Source: Marininema mesophilum (GTDB lineage Bacteria > Bacillota > Bacilli > Thermoactinomycetales > DSM-45169). From it: 64,000 bases of DNA. The notes beneath the pieces were generated by a model. The model worked only from the letters and a program-made list of their open reading frames with translations, was not told where the DNA came from and searched no databases. Location: positions 55,852 to 119,851 of the forward strand of contig NZ_FNNQ01000013.1 in the NCBI RefSeq assembly GCF_900106775.1, given 5' to 3'. Made by a program: the position numbers and the translations under genes. Shown piece by piece: positions 1-8,651 of the stretch; position 1 is the stretch's first letter, and the number at the start of each line of letters is the position of its first letter.

Positions 1-480
1 TTCAAATTCAATCTTCCGATAAGGGAGGTTACCTTGTTTAATTTCAAAGCTGTGTTTTCCAATCAGACGCCGCTTTAATTCTTCTTTATAATCGATATAG
101 CTGTCGGTAGGAAGAGCAACAGAGATCACAGGCTCTGCATCAGGATTTCCCTGTAACATCAGTCCGGTGCTGACACGGAACATAATGAGGTACTCTTGCT
201 CGCGGAACCATGTTGGGCTAAACAGACGCCTTTCGTGAGAATCAAAGAGTTCGTCATCAGCAGATTGTTCAATGGCCAGTTTACCAACAAACCATTCTCT
301 ATCACTGTTGTTTTCCCGGTACATGATATTATGCGGATCATTGTTGTAGGTAATTTCGCCTACACGATTAGGTACCACCATGTTCCGAATAAACATTTTT
401 AGAAACTTATCGTTGTTGCGACTAACCACTTTTGTGCCATAATACCCTTGATCATTCCCGATATATACAGGTGTACCCAT
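1..480 (-). CDS. ParM/Alp-type actin-like ATPase, N-terminal part (partial)
   Basis: The window edge cuts this gene after 160 codons; no stop is reached. The ATG at 480 follows GGGGAGGT at 487-494. The start reads MGTPVYIGNDQGYYGTKVV, which fits the first phosphate loop of the actin fold (G-D-x-G-x-x-x-TK). Later pieces, EWFVGKLAIEQS near residue 68 and VISVALPTDSYIDYKEELKRRL near residue 120, fit the N-terminal subdomain of plasmid-segregation actins (ALP_N). Such proteins form filaments that move DNA, usually with a DNA-binding adaptor encoded downstream, which would lie outside the window. It is transcribed away from noc. Family is likely; the exact role is not known. Confidence 0.7.
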   Translation of the reverse strand, partial: MGTPVYIGNDQGYYGTKVVSRNNDKFLKMFIRNMVVPNRVGEITYNNDPHNIMYRENNSDREWFVGKLAIEQSADDELFDSHERRLFSPTWFREQEYLIMFRVSTGLMLQGNPDAEPVISVALPTDSYIDYKEELKRRLIGKHSFEIKQGNLPYRKIEFE

Positions 481-498
481 GTTTCTACCTCCCCTTTA

Positions 499-507
499 TT
501 TGTCGAA
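499..507 (+). promoter_or_regulatory. Spo0A box (0A box) upstream of the actin-like gene
   Basis: TTTGTCGAA is an exact match to the consensus TTTGTCRAA for the sporulation regulator Spo0A. It lies 19 bases ahead of the actin-like gene start, so a bound regulator would overlap the leader and more likely repress than activate. A second, 8-of-9 match is at 620-628. Binding is inferred from sequence only. Confidence 0.4.
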
Positions 508-856
508 GGGCGTCACTTAACCTCACTTCTGATTCTATCAGTGCATTGTGAGTAGGGTCAACAAAAAAGGCGACATATTTGCCTTGTTTTTGACGTAATA
601 TGACATTGCATTGATCATATTTGTCGATATATGTATCCTATCGGATTTGCCGATTCATCTATTTTAGAAGAAATGGTTGGCTGTGTAAAAATGGGTGGGA
701 TAATCCAATGAGGTATGAAGACATTCAGGAAGTTGAGCGTGTTGTAAATCAAGCAAGTGAAATATGAGCGATTGGAAGCGCCTGAGATCAAAAAATAGGC
801 GCTCCCAACGTATCTGATTTCTAGAAGGCTATTCATAATTGCAGAGTAATCAGGGA

Positions 857-872
857 TGTTCCACGTGAAACA
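857..872. promoter_or_regulatory. parS: parS centromere site
   Basis: TGTTCCACGTGAAACA matches the Bacillus parS consensus (TGTTNCACGTGAAACA), the loading site for ParB/Spo0J. It is embedded in a larger palindrome covering 848-881 with only one mismatched pair, which is longer than the usual 16 bp. It lies about 400 bp upstream of noc. Confidence 0.9.
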
Positions 873-1282
873 TCCCTGATTTATATAGGAGGGATTCCCT
901 CATTTGAAGGCGTGGTAACAGGGAATTGGCAGGTGCTTTGTAGTTAGAGTCGAATATGTACTGTAATGAAACAAAGTGTAGGTTGGATGTATGCGAATTG
1001 AATCATTGTAGGTGTAGTATGTGTTATGAAAGAGAAGGTTTGAGAATCGAGCTACTCGGTTTTGTAGATGTGAAATTCTTTTTGATCCAGAGACGAAAAT
1101 ATAGGTGTGCTTCTTCTTGTAGAATGATAAAGTATCTGGGAAGGTGTCCATCTATTCCTGTAGAGATTGGCGAAACTTATCCACTTGCAGTTGATCTAAG
1201 AAAAAGATGCTTATCAATTTAGAGAGAACGCAGGCCAGTAATTAGCAAGAATTTGATACCAATATAGGTGGTGTGCACAAGT

Positions 1283-2104
1283 ATGAGAGAGCCGTTCACT
1301 CGTCTGTTCGGCATAGCTGAGAAGGAAAATCAGAGTAAGGATGAAGTGAAACAGTTAGCTGTTCATCTCATCCAACCGAGTCCCTATCAGCCACGAACTA
1401 TTTTTGATGATGATCGAATTGAAGAGTTATGTCAAAGCATCCGCACCCATGGGGTAATTCAGCCCATTGTGATCCGTTCGATCCGTGGGGGATATGAGCT
1501 GATCGCGGGTGAAAGGCGTCTACGTGCCGTTAAAAAATTAGGCATAGAGACGATTCCCGCAATTGTTCGCGAAATGAGCGATACAGAGGCGGCGTCTGCC
1601 TCGTTGATCGAGAATTTACAACGAGAAGGTCTTACCGCGATAGAGGAAGCTATAGCGTATCAGAAATTGATTGAATTACATGAGTTGACCCAAGAGAGCC
1701 TAGCCCAACGGTTAGGGAAGGGTCAATCAACTGTTGCCAATAAACTACGCCTATTGCACTTGCCTGAAGAGGTTCGTCAGGCTTTAATGCGTCGAGAAAT
1801 TACTGAGCGCCATGCTCGGGCATTACTTGTCCTTAAAGAGTCAGATGCACAAATGCGGGTATTAGCAGAAGTAATTGAGAAGGAGCTCAATGTTAAACAG
1901 ACAGAGGAGCGGATTCGCAAGTTGTTGGAAGCTCAGCCTCCACAGCCAAAAAAGAAACGGAAGTCCTTTTCTAGGGATGTACGAATTGCGATGAACACGA
2001 TCCGGCAGTCAGTCGATATGGTAAAGGATTCTGGGTTAGCCGTAACTGCCGATGAGCAAGAATTTGAGGATTTCTATGAGGTAGTTATACGCATTCCAAA
2101 GTAA
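1283..2104 (+). CDS. noc: Nucleoid occlusion protein Noc
   Basis: A 273-residue ParB-family DNA-binding protein that blocks Z-ring formation over the nucleoid. Visible features: the N-terminal REPFTRLFG membrane-targeting amphipathic segment, the ParB/CTPase core with ELIAGERRLRAV (about residues 73-84) and ENLQREGLTAIEEA, a helix-turn-helix region LTQESLAQRLGKGQSTVANK, and the C-terminal FSRDVRIAMNTIRQSV through the ending RIPK, as in Bacillus Noc. The frame is open from GTG 1268, but ATG 1283 has AGGTGGTG about 10 bases upstream and gives the family N terminus. Noc rather than a second ParB is supported by these termini and by its position ahead of parA-parB. Confidence 0.93.
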   Translation: MREPFTRLFGIAEKENQSKDEVKQLAVHLIQPSPYQPRTIFDDDRIEELCQSIRTHGVIQPIVIRSIRGGYELIAGERRLRAVKKLGIETIPAIVREMSDTEAASASLIENLQREGLTAIEEAIAYQKLIELHELTQESLAQRLGKGQSTVANKLRLLHLPEEVRQALMRREITERHARALLVLKESDAQMRVLAEVIEKELNVKQTEERIRKLLEAQPPQPKKKRKSFSRDVRIAMNTIRQSVDMVKDSGLAVTADEQEFEDFYEVVIRIPK

Positions 2105-2171
2105 AGACCATGGGTGAAGGGTCATACAGCCAGGATAAGGATCACATCACAGTCATCGAATAGAGGTGTAA

Positions 2172-2936
2172 ATGATGAGCCATGTAGTAGCGATTGCTAA
2201 CCAGAAAGGGGGAGTGGGCAAGACAACCACTTCCATTAACCTGGGTGCTAGCCTAGCTAACCAGAAAAAGAAAACATTAATTGTGGATATTGATCCCCAA
2301 GGAAATACGACCTCTGGTTTAGGGGTAAATAAGGCCGAGGTTAACCAATGTATCTATGATGTATTGATCAATGAAATACCCATGCAAGAAGTGATTTTAA
2401 AAAGTTTCCATGAGGGTCTGGATATCATTCCTGCAACCATCGCCCTTGCAGGGGCTGAAATTGAATTGGTGAACACACTATCTCGTGAACTCCGCCTTAA
2501 GCGTGCGTTAAAAAGCATTCGTGGGCAATATGACTACATCTTAATTGATTGTCCCCCATCCTTGGGAGTATTAACGATCAACTCCTTAACAGCTGCGGAT
2601 GCGGTGCTCATTCCAATTCAATGTGAATTTTACGCCTTGGAAGGGTTAGGGCAGTTGCTCAATACGGTACGCATTGTACAAAAACACTTAAATAAGCAAT
2701 TAGAAATTGAAGGTGTGCTTTTGACAATGTTTGATGGACGAACGAACTTATCCGTGCAGGTAATGGATGAGGTGAAAAAATATTTCCAACAGAAAGTGTA
2801 TCAGACGGTAATCCCACGAAATGTGCGACTTAGTGAGGCGCCCAGTCATGGAAAACCCATTCTTTCGTACGATGCTCGTTCTAAAGGGGCCGAGTGCTAT
2901 GTAGCTTTGGCGAAGGAAGTGATGCAAAATGGCTAA
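2172..2936 (+). CDS. parA: Chromosome-partitioning ATPase ParA (Soj)
   Basis: A 254-residue Walker-type partition ATPase that binds DNA non-specifically in its ATP dimer form, acts with ParB at parS, and in Bacillus also controls DnaA. The deviant Walker A QKGGVGKTTTSINLG lies near residue 11, the A' motif IVDIDPQGNTTSGLG near residue 38 and the Walker B ILIDCPPSLGVLT near residue 123. The GAGGTG ribosome site at 2163-2168 serves either of two adjacent ATGs (2172 or 2175); the second has the better spacing. It follows noc by 67 bp and overlaps parB by 8 bp, so the pair is translationally coupled. Confidence 0.95.
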   Translation: MMSHVVAIANQKGGVGKTTTSINLGASLANQKKKTLIVDIDPQGNTTSGLGVNKAEVNQCIYDVLINEIPMQEVILKSFHEGLDIIPATIALAGAEIELVNTLSRELRLKRALKSIRGQYDYILIDCPPSLGVLTINSLTAADAVLIPIQCEFYALEGLGQLLNTVRIVQKHLNKQLEIEGVLLTMFDGRTNLSVQVMDEVKKYFQQKVYQTVIPRNVRLSEAPSHGKPILSYDARSKGAECYVALAKEVMQNG

Positions 2937-3792
2937 TAAAGGACTTGGCAAGGGATTAGATGCGCTTTTCCCAACAGCTAAAGCAGAGGAGGGAGAACAA
3001 TTAAACGAAGTCTCGATTTCTGAATTGCGTCCTAATCCCTACCAACCTCGCAAGCAATTTGATCCAGAAGCGTTGGAAGAGCTGAAGGCGTCTATTCGGG
3101 AACATGGGGTTGTGCAGCCGTTAGTAGTTAGAAAAAGTATTCGCGGTTTTGAGATTGTTGCTGGTGAAAGGCGGTTTCGCGCGAGTAAGGAAATCGGTTT
3201 AACAGAAGTACCTGTTGTTATACGAGATTTTTCAGATGAGAATATGATGGAGATTGCGCTCATTGAGAATTTACAACGAGAAGATCTAAACTCGATGGAG
3301 ATTGCTCAAGCGTATAAAAAATTGCAAAATCATCTTTCGCTCACCCAGGAAGAATTGGCTATGCGAGTAGGTAAGAGCCGTCCCCATGTTGCTAACTTCC
3401 TTCGTTTACTTCAGTTACCTGTGGAATTGCAAGAGAGTGTTTCACGTGGAACATTGTCAATGGGGCATGCTCGGGCGCTCCTTGGTGTCAAAGATCGAGA
3501 TACAATGATCTTGCTGGCAAAGAAAGTAGAAAAGCAAGAAGCGAGTGTACGTCAGTTAGAGGAATGGGTACAGCGAGGGGGGGCACTACAGCAAAAAAAG
3601 AAGAAAAACAAGAGAAGCGAAGAGGTTCCTGCAATATATAAGCGGTATGAGGATATGCTCCAGGAAGCGTACAGCACTCCCGTCCGTATTCGACAAGGGA
3701 GAAGAAAGGGAACGATTGAAATCGAATATTTCTCTCAACGTGAACTAGAACGATTGGTAGAGATATTACACAAGGAACGGATTGTCGATTGA
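2929..3792 (+). CDS. parB: Chromosome-partitioning protein ParB (Spo0J)
   Basis: A 287-residue CTP-dependent DNA clamp that loads at parS, spreads, and recruits SMC to origins. Visible: start MANKGLGKGLDALFP (the N-terminal box that stimulates ParA ATPase), the ParB core with IVAGERRFRASKEIG, the ENLQRED motif, a helix-turn-helix LTQEELAMRVGKSRPHVANF, and a C-terminal dimerisation segment ending FSQRELERLVEIL. It is about the same length as Bacillus Spo0J. The gene contains a parS at 3438-3453, the arrangement also known in Bacillus subtilis. Confidence 0.95.
   Translation: MANKGLGKGLDALFPTAKAEEGEQLNEVSISELRPNPYQPRKQFDPEALEELKASIREHGVVQPLVVRKSIRGFEIVAGERRFRASKEIGLTEVPVVIRDFSDENMMEIALIENLQREDLNSMEIAQAYKKLQNHLSLTQEELAMRVGKSRPHVANFLRLLQLPVELQESVSRGTLSMGHARALLGVKDRDTMILLAKKVEKQEASVRQLEEWVQRGGALQQKKKKNKRSEEVPAIYKRYEDMLQEAYSTPVRIRQGRRKGTIEIEYFSQRELERLVEILHKERIVD
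3438..3453. promoter_or_regulatory. parS: parS site inside parB
   Basis: TGTTTCACGTGGAACA is the reverse complement of the upstream site at 857-872 and matches the parS consensus. A parS within spo0J is conserved in Bacillus, so this is probably a true loading site rather than chance. Confidence 0.9.
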
Positions 3793-3898
3793 GGAAGGAT
3801 TGTTCAGGGATTGTTCAGGTGTGGTCAGTAAAAAATGAAAAATTGTAAGCCTCGTTCAGGTATCAACTCATGAAGCGACGGGTGAGAAGGGGTGTTTA

Positions 3899-5050
3899 TT
3901 GCTGATCTATCTAGATAATGCGGCGACGACTTGGCCAAAGCCAAGGGATGTTGCCACAGAAATGGCGCGGTTTATCGAGGAGTGTGGAGCCAGTCCAGGA
4001 CGTGGTGGTCATCGATTGGCGAGGGAGGCAAGTCAGTTGGTCGAAGAGACCCGTCTTGCTCTTGCTCGTTTATTTCATGCAGAGGCATCAGAGAATATCT
4101 GGTTTTGCCAAAATGGAACCCATGCAGTTAATCAGGCATGCAAAGGATGGTTACGTCCAGGGGACCATGTGATCAGCACTAGTTGGGAACATCATGCGGT
4201 AGCACGACCCTTAGCAGCACTAAGCAATCAGATGGGGATCGAAGTGACTCATATTGCTCCAGATACATTCGGACTGGTGGATTTGAATGCGATGGAGAAG
4301 GCGATAGGCCCTCGGACGCGGCTCATTGCCATTACCCATGGGTCTAATGTGACAGGTGCGATCTTGCCTGTAAAAGAAGTGGCTGATCTGGCACATCGTC
4401 ATGGAGTGCCTTTGCTGGTGGATGCAGCACAGACAGCAGGTCGTGTGCCGATTGATGTGCAAGCCTTGGGAATCGATCTGCTTGCCTTCCCCGGGCATAA
4501 AGGGTTATTTGGGCCGCAAGGTACGGGGGGACTCTATGTGCGTTCGGGGATGTTATTAGAACCCCTTTATCAAGGGGGAACAGGCAATCAATCAGAAGAG
4601 CTAACTCCCCCCCTTGAACGACCTCAAAGCTATGAAAGTGGAACACAGAATGTTCCTGGGATAGTTGGCCTAAGAGCAGGCCTTCGATTCCTTGAAGATA
4701 TGGGGATGGAAAGAATTCATCAAAAAGAGAAGGCGTTAACCGAGAGAATGCGTAGTAAGCTTTCAACTTTAACAGGAGTAAAACTCTATACACCTCCAAC
4801 TTCATCACTAGCCGTTCTCTCTTTCAATATAGAAGGGGTGAATTGTGAGGAGGTAGCGGTTATTTTAGATCAACAATATGAAATCGCTGTACGAGCAGGT
4901 TTACATTGTGCGCTACTCGCTCATCAGACCAATGGTACGGCTACAACGGGTACGGTGCGAGTAAGCCCTGGTTTCTTTAACACGGAGGAAGAAGTTGATA
5001 CCTTCTTACAAGCGATTGAAGAGATAGAAATGGCGTTTGCCGGATGGTAG
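3899..5050 (+). CDS. Cysteine desulfurase family protein (class V aminotransferase)
   Basis: A 383-residue PLP enzyme predicted to remove sulfur from cysteine for Fe-S clusters or thiolated products. It starts IYLDNAATTWPKP, the usual N terminus of the group. It has HGSNVTGAILPVKEV, the PLP-aspartate region LLVDAAQTAG, the PLP lysine in FPGHKGLFGPQG (near residue 200) and the sulfur-accepting cysteine in RAGLHCALLAH (near residue 340). The pattern GLHCA-LAHQT points to the EF2568-type subfamily rather than SufS or IscS. TTG at 3899 is the only fitting start, with GAAGGGG upstream. No scaffold protein is adjacent, so its sulfur acceptor is unknown. Confidence 0.85.
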   Translation: MLIYLDNAATTWPKPRDVATEMARFIEECGASPGRGGHRLAREASQLVEETRLALARLFHAEASENIWFCQNGTHAVNQACKGWLRPGDHVISTSWEHHAVARPLAALSNQMGIEVTHIAPDTFGLVDLNAMEKAIGPRTRLIAITHGSNVTGAILPVKEVADLAHRHGVPLLVDAAQTAGRVPIDVQALGIDLLAFPGHKGLFGPQGTGGLYVRSGMLLEPLYQGGTGNQSEELTPPLERPQSYESGTQNVPGIVGLRAGLRFLEDMGMERIHQKEKALTERMRSKLSTLTGVKLYTPPTSSLAVLSFNIEGVNCEEVAVILDQQYEIAVRAGLHCALLAHQTNGTATTGTVRVSPGFFNTEEEVDTFLQAIEEIEMAFAGW

Positions 5051-5096
5051 ATAAGTTTGAGGTTGCAGCATCAGGATGGGAAGGAGAACCATTGTT

Positions 5097-5621
5097 ATGA
5101 AGGTTGAGCTTATTTATGAGGGGATACAACGTTATTTACCTGAAGTGATTCTTGTTGTTGTGGCACTGCAAGTGATCTTGCTCATATGGGGGATCTTGAC
5201 CACAGTAAGATTGGGAAAACAAAAGCGAATGATTCGACAGTTAGCAAGGAAATTAGGAGAAGGGAAAGAATTAAAATCTCTTTTGGAGTCAGAAGAGATT
5301 GATGGAGATCTCGTGATCGCTCATTTACAAGGGATCCATGATCGTCTTACTCGATTAAAAGGTAAAATAGGCCTTGTCCGATACAATGCCATTGGGGAGC
5401 GTGCCTCTGATATGAGCTTCTCCCTAGCGCTTCTTGATGAAAATAAAGATGGGATCGTCATGAGTAGTCTATTTAGTAATCAAGGTGTATCGTATATTTA
5501 TTCAAAACCTGTGCATGAGGGTGGATCTACCCACCGCTTATCCAAGGAAGAAGAACAGGCAATAACCCAAGCTTTGCAACCAGCAATAGAAGCGAAAAAT
5601 CACTCGGTGAAGATGTTGTAG
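5097..5621 (+). CDS. DUF4446 family membrane-anchored protein
   Basis: A 174-residue protein with one N-terminal membrane helix (about residues 15-40, YLPEVILVVVALQVILLIWG) followed by a charged coiled-coil-like stretch and a small globular domain with RYNAIGERASDMSFSLALLDENKDGIVMSS, the signature of DUF4446. This family is common next to parB in Bacillales and its function is not known. An upstream ATG at 5076 overlaps the ribosome site GGGAAGGAG, so ATG 5097 is preferred. The neighbouring lipid kinase gene follows within 35 bp. Confidence 0.8.
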   Translation: MKVELIYEGIQRYLPEVILVVVALQVILLIWGILTTVRLGKQKRMIRQLARKLGEGKELKSLLESEEIDGDLVIAHLQGIHDRLTRLKGKIGLVRYNAIGERASDMSFSLALLDENKDGIVMSSLFSNQGVSYIYSKPVHEGGSTHRLSKEEEQAITQALQPAIEAKNHSVKML

Positions 5622-5656
5622 AACAATCGATATCAGTGAATCAGGAGAGATTCAGG

Positions 5657-6544
5657 ATGATTGTTTTCATCGTTAACCCGATTTCTGGAATGAAAAGAGC
5701 ACGTCGGGTATGGCCAATATTGGAGCGGCACTTGCAACAAAAAAACGTTTTATTTCAGAGATACTTTACCGAACGACCAGGACATGCGGTTGAATTAGCA
5801 CGGAGAGCAGCTCGGGAACAAGTTGAAACCATAGTAGCAGTGGGTGGAGATGGTACTGTTCATGAAGTAGTAAACGGTTTGTACGGTATGGATACGAGAC
5901 TTGGATATATTCCCATGGGTTCAGGGAACGATTTTGCCCGTGCCCAGTCGATCCCTTGGGATCCTGTAGAAGCATTGGAGCGGATTTTAGATGGACGTAC
6001 AGCCCAGGTGGATACCGCTGATTTTTATGGAACAGAGGAATGCCAGGGGACAGTGGTGAGTACGGCGGGAATTGGCTTTGATGGAAGTGTTACACGATGG
6101 GTGAACCAGTTTCCTATAAAAAAATATTTGGGTAAGTGGTCCTATGTAGTAGGCGTGTTCCGTGTCTTATGGCAATTTCAACCCACTGAGGTTACGCTTT
6201 ATTTGGATGGGAAAGAACATCAATTTAACAAAGCGTGGCTCGTCGCCGTTGCCAATATTGCTTTTTACGGTGGCGGAATGAAGATATGTCCGAGTGCTTC
6301 AAACGATGATGGTTTATTGGATATCTGCGTAGTCGACGGGATTAGTAAAGGAATGCTATTTCTTCGCATGTTTCCTCGCGTTTTTTTCGGCACTCATATT
6401 GGTCATCCTGCTGTTCATACCTTTCAAGCTCGTCAGGTTCGGATCGAATCGAGAAGAGAATTAGATATACAGATCGACGGTGAGAGCAAAGGAAAAACTC
6501 CGATTGAGTTTGCCATTCATCCATCCTCACTGAGAATCGGTTGA
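5657..6544 (+). CDS. Diacylglycerol kinase-fold lipid kinase (YegS/DgkB family)
   Basis: A 295-residue soluble lipid kinase. The start is IVFIVNPISGMKRARRVW. The nucleotide-binding motif VAVGGDGTVHEVVNGL is near residue 65 and GYIPMGSGNDFARA near residue 92, both defining the DAGK catalytic domain. The C-terminal lobe ends in a beta-rich region with LDIQIDGES. The frame opens at GTG 5636, but AGGAGAG at 5643-5649 serves ATG 5657. Its substrate (diacylglycerol or another lipid alcohol) cannot be told from sequence. A hairpin terminator follows at 6561-6596. Confidence 0.85.
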   Translation: MIVFIVNPISGMKRARRVWPILERHLQQKNVLFQRYFTERPGHAVELARRAAREQVETIVAVGGDGTVHEVVNGLYGMDTRLGYIPMGSGNDFARAQSIPWDPVEALERILDGRTAQVDTADFYGTEECQGTVVSTAGIGFDGSVTRWVNQFPIKKYLGKWSYVVGVFRVLWQFQPTEVTLYLDGKEHQFNKAWLVAVANIAFYGGGMKICPSASNDDGLLDICVVDGISKGMLFLRMFPRVFFGTHIGHPAVHTFQARQVRIESRRELDIQIDGESKGKTPIEFAIHPSSLRIG

Positions 6545-6560
6545 GTTCCTATGAAACGAT

Positions 6561-6596
6561 GAGAATAAGCCGAACCACAAGGATCGGCTTATTCTC
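6561..6596 (+). terminator. Hairpin terminator after the lipid kinase gene
   Basis: Arms GAGAATAAGCCGA (6561-6573) and TCGGCTTATTCTC (6584-6596) pair fully around a 10-base loop. The downstream T content is modest. The convergent yyaC ends about 170 bp away, so the hairpin may serve the plus-strand operon only. Confidence 0.6.
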
Positions 6597-6771
6597 ATGC
6601 TTTGTAGATAATCTTGGCCAATGATTGGATTCACAAAAAAAGCTCTTCTGTACGCTTCTCTAAGCCCGTTTAGTTTAGGTGGCTAGAAGTCATAGAGACC
6701 AGAAAAATAGAGTACCTGGCTCTAACTTCCTTACATGCATTAATAAGTACAATTAATCGATTACGTACTGC

Positions 6772-7365
6772 TTATTGAATGGGTGCGTGCTTTGCCATGC
6801 ACGATTGTGTTGCAATTGCCAGTGCAGCAGAGATAATGTCAGCCATTTTCATCACGATACTGAGACGCGTGTTCTGAAGAACGAAGTACTCCATAAATCC
6901 AGCTACATTTACGATGCCAGTTATATGAATTTGGCCCACTTCGGGAAGTTGTTTATTTACCCCTGCCCCTGGTTTAAGCGGTCCATTTCCCACTTGGATC
7001 CAACCCACACTGGATAACTGTCCAAGACTAGCATCCACAGCAATGACGCGTGGAGAACGAAGATCCTTTTGCATCTTATGTAGTGTTTGACGTAGGTTTA
7101 TCGCATGTACAGGCTCGTCCAACGTTCCATATATGCGAACGTTGGGAGAGGCGCTTTTTTCTAACTGAGAGCCGACTAGAGGACCGAGGGAATCTCCAGT
7201 GGAGCGGTCTGTACCGATACAAAGGATCGCACATTCACGGGTGGATGGGTACAGTTGGATGGCTTGACCTAACCAATCAGCACATTGATGCTTGGCACTA
7301 GGGTGACTATATTGGATACGAGGTGGCATAGAAAAAAAGGATCCGGAAGAAACCGGCTCTCGCAT
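6772..7365 (-). CDS. yyaC: Spore protein YyaC (DUF1256)
   Basis: A 197-residue sporulation protein with the fold of the GPR/hydrogenase-maturation protease group. Visible motifs: ILCIGTDRSTGDSLGPLVGS near residue 46, VIAVDASLGQLSSVGWIQV near residue 107, and GPLKPGAGVNKQLPEVG near residue 128. The C-terminal part reads HITGIVNVAGFMEYFVLQNTR. In Bacillus the gene lies near spo0J, as here, and is made in the forespore. Upstream on the minus strand is GTATA-N18-TATACTG (7400-7429), a partial match to forespore sigma promoters. Its biochemical activity is unproven. Confidence 0.88.
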   Translation of the reverse strand: MREPVSSGSFFSMPPRIQYSHPSAKHQCADWLGQAIQLYPSTRECAILCIGTDRSTGDSLGPLVGSQLEKSASPNVRIYGTLDEPVHAINLRQTLHKMQKDLRSPRVIAVDASLGQLSSVGWIQVGNGPLKPGAGVNKQLPEVGQIHITGIVNVAGFMEYFVLQNTRLSIVMKMADIISAALAIATQSCMAKHAPIQ

Positions 7366-7399
7366 AGTAGTCGACCTCCGCGGGAAAATATTTCCTTAC

Positions 7400-7429
7400 C
7401 AGTATACGGAAACGTATCGGCAAATATAC
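7400..7429 (-). promoter_or_regulatory. Possible forespore sigma (F/G) promoter for yyaC
   Basis: Reading the minus strand, GTATA is followed after 18 bases by TATACTG. The -35 fits the forespore pattern G-H-A-T-R and the -10 matches CATACTA at 5 of 7 positions. It is 35 bp upstream of the start codon. The match is imperfect and the call rests partly on the known forespore role of YyaC. Confidence 0.3.
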
Positions 7430-7463
7430 ATAGTAAGGACAACCAGGACAAGGGTGGTCGGAT

Positions 7464-8510
7464 ATGCACTTCAACTTTTGGCAATCGGTGAAAATCAGCA
7501 TGACTATTGTGGGGACGACGATCGGAGCGGGTTTTGCATCTGGACGGGAAATTTGGGAGTTTTTTGGGTCGTATGGCGAAGGAAGTGGAGGGAGTATCCT
7601 CCTTTCGACCCTCATCTTTTTTGCTGCGATTGTAATTATTCTTCAGATTAGTTGGAAGAATAAGACTAGCCATTATTCTGAGATCCTTGAAGTGGTTTTT
7701 CCAGCACGGATTGCCCGCTTCTTTGATGTGCTCGTGCTCATCTTTCTCCTCTCTAGTACCTTGGTCATGGTGGCTGGCAGTGGAGCTACTTTTCAACAAT
7801 GGAGTGGTTCTTTTAATACAGGCGTACTGGTAATGGTTGGCGCTGTGTTACTGATTCTGTTTTTTGATGTAAGAGGTTTGATGTCGATGAATTTGGTGTT
7901 GATTCCTCTGATGACAGCGGTGCTTCTCTTTGTCTGTTTTCACTTTCTTCAAATTAGTGGGTGGAGTGCATCCTGGTCTGAGCCCACTCCTTCCTCTCTC
8001 CCAGTTTGGCCATCAGCGATTATCTATGCGGCCTTTAATATGTTATCGTTATTAGCGGTTTTATCTACGATTGGTGGACAGATTCGTCATCAAGGGGAGA
8101 TTTGGTTGGCGGGTGGCATCAGTTGTACAGCATTAGGGTTGATTGCTTATTTGTATAATTATTCCCTTTTACGAGTGAAGGATTTAATTTCTCAATATGA
8201 AATTCCTTTGTTTGCATTGGTACGTGACTATTCGTCCATATGGGTATTTGCGATTACCTTGGTGTTATGGTTAGCGATTTATACAACCGCGGTAAGTAAC
8301 ATCCATGGCATTGCTTCCCGATTATCCGATTGGGTGAGGCTTCCCCACTGGCTAGTCGGAGGGACTGTTTTGATATTGTTACTTCCACTAACGCAATTGG
8401 GGTTTTCTACCCTAGTTACCTATCTTTATCCCCTTTATGGGGTTCTTAACTTATTCATCCTTACGATGCTCCTACTTTACCCCTTCTCAAATCAGAAGAA
8501 GGATCCATAA
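7464..8510 (+). CDS. YkvI-like integral membrane protein
   Basis: A 348-residue hydrophobic protein with about ten membrane helices. The first segment, SMTIVGTTIGAGFASGREIWEFFGSYG, resembles the broken first helix of APC/LeuT-fold transporters and is the hallmark of the YkvI group. Substrate is unknown. The ATG at 7464 follows GGTGG. It is divergent from yyaC and precedes plsC by about 140 bp. No regulatory element specific to it was found. Confidence 0.75.
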   Translation: MHFNFWQSVKISMTIVGTTIGAGFASGREIWEFFGSYGEGSGGSILLSTLIFFAAIVIILQISWKNKTSHYSEILEVVFPARIARFFDVLVLIFLLSSTLVMVAGSGATFQQWSGSFNTGVLVMVGAVLLILFFDVRGLMSMNLVLIPLMTAVLLFVCFHFLQISGWSASWSEPTPSSLPVWPSAIIYAAFNMLSLLAVLSTIGGQIRHQGEIWLAGGISCTALGLIAYLYNYSLLRVKDLISQYEIPLFALVRDYSSIWVFAITLVLWLAIYTTAVSNIHGIASRLSDWVRLPHWLVGGTVLILLLPLTQLGFSTLVTYLYPLYGVLNLFILTMLLLYPFSNQKKDP

Positions 8511-8651
8511 CGAGATAAGAGAATGTGAAGAGGAAAGTTTTTAATGGAAAAATTGGATGGATTGGTCTTTTCATACCCTTTCCTTGCTGTTTCAATCTAT
8601 AATTGAGAAGAAGGACATGGGCATGAGAGATAAGGATAGTGAGGTGATTGT

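Larger units (their letters stand above)
481..1282. other. Gene-poor stretch between the actin gene and noc
   Basis: No convincing coding region was found. The stretch holds a Spo0A-type box TTTGTCGAA at 499-507, a near match TTTGTCGAT at 620-628, a hairpin with arms AGCGCCT (777-783) and AGGCGCT (797-803), and the parS palindrome at 848-881. Short reading frames here are Cys-rich or lack a ribosome binding site. A small frame at 708-767 (MRYEDIQEVERVVNQASEI) follows GGTGGGA but has no known relative that I recognise. Confidence 0.5.

Noticed and set aside
615..1151. Two minus-strand frames (73 and 83 residues) around parS
   Set aside because: One opposes the parS region without a ribosome site; both have low-complexity composition typical of chance frames.
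956..1222. 88-residue plus-strand frame upstream of noc, rich in Cys
   Set aside because: No ribosome site, odd composition, no family pattern, and it lies in a gene-poor regulatory stretch.
4344..4808. 154-residue minus-strand frame inside the cysteine desulfurase gene
   Set aside because: Antisense shadow of a well-supported gene with no family signal.
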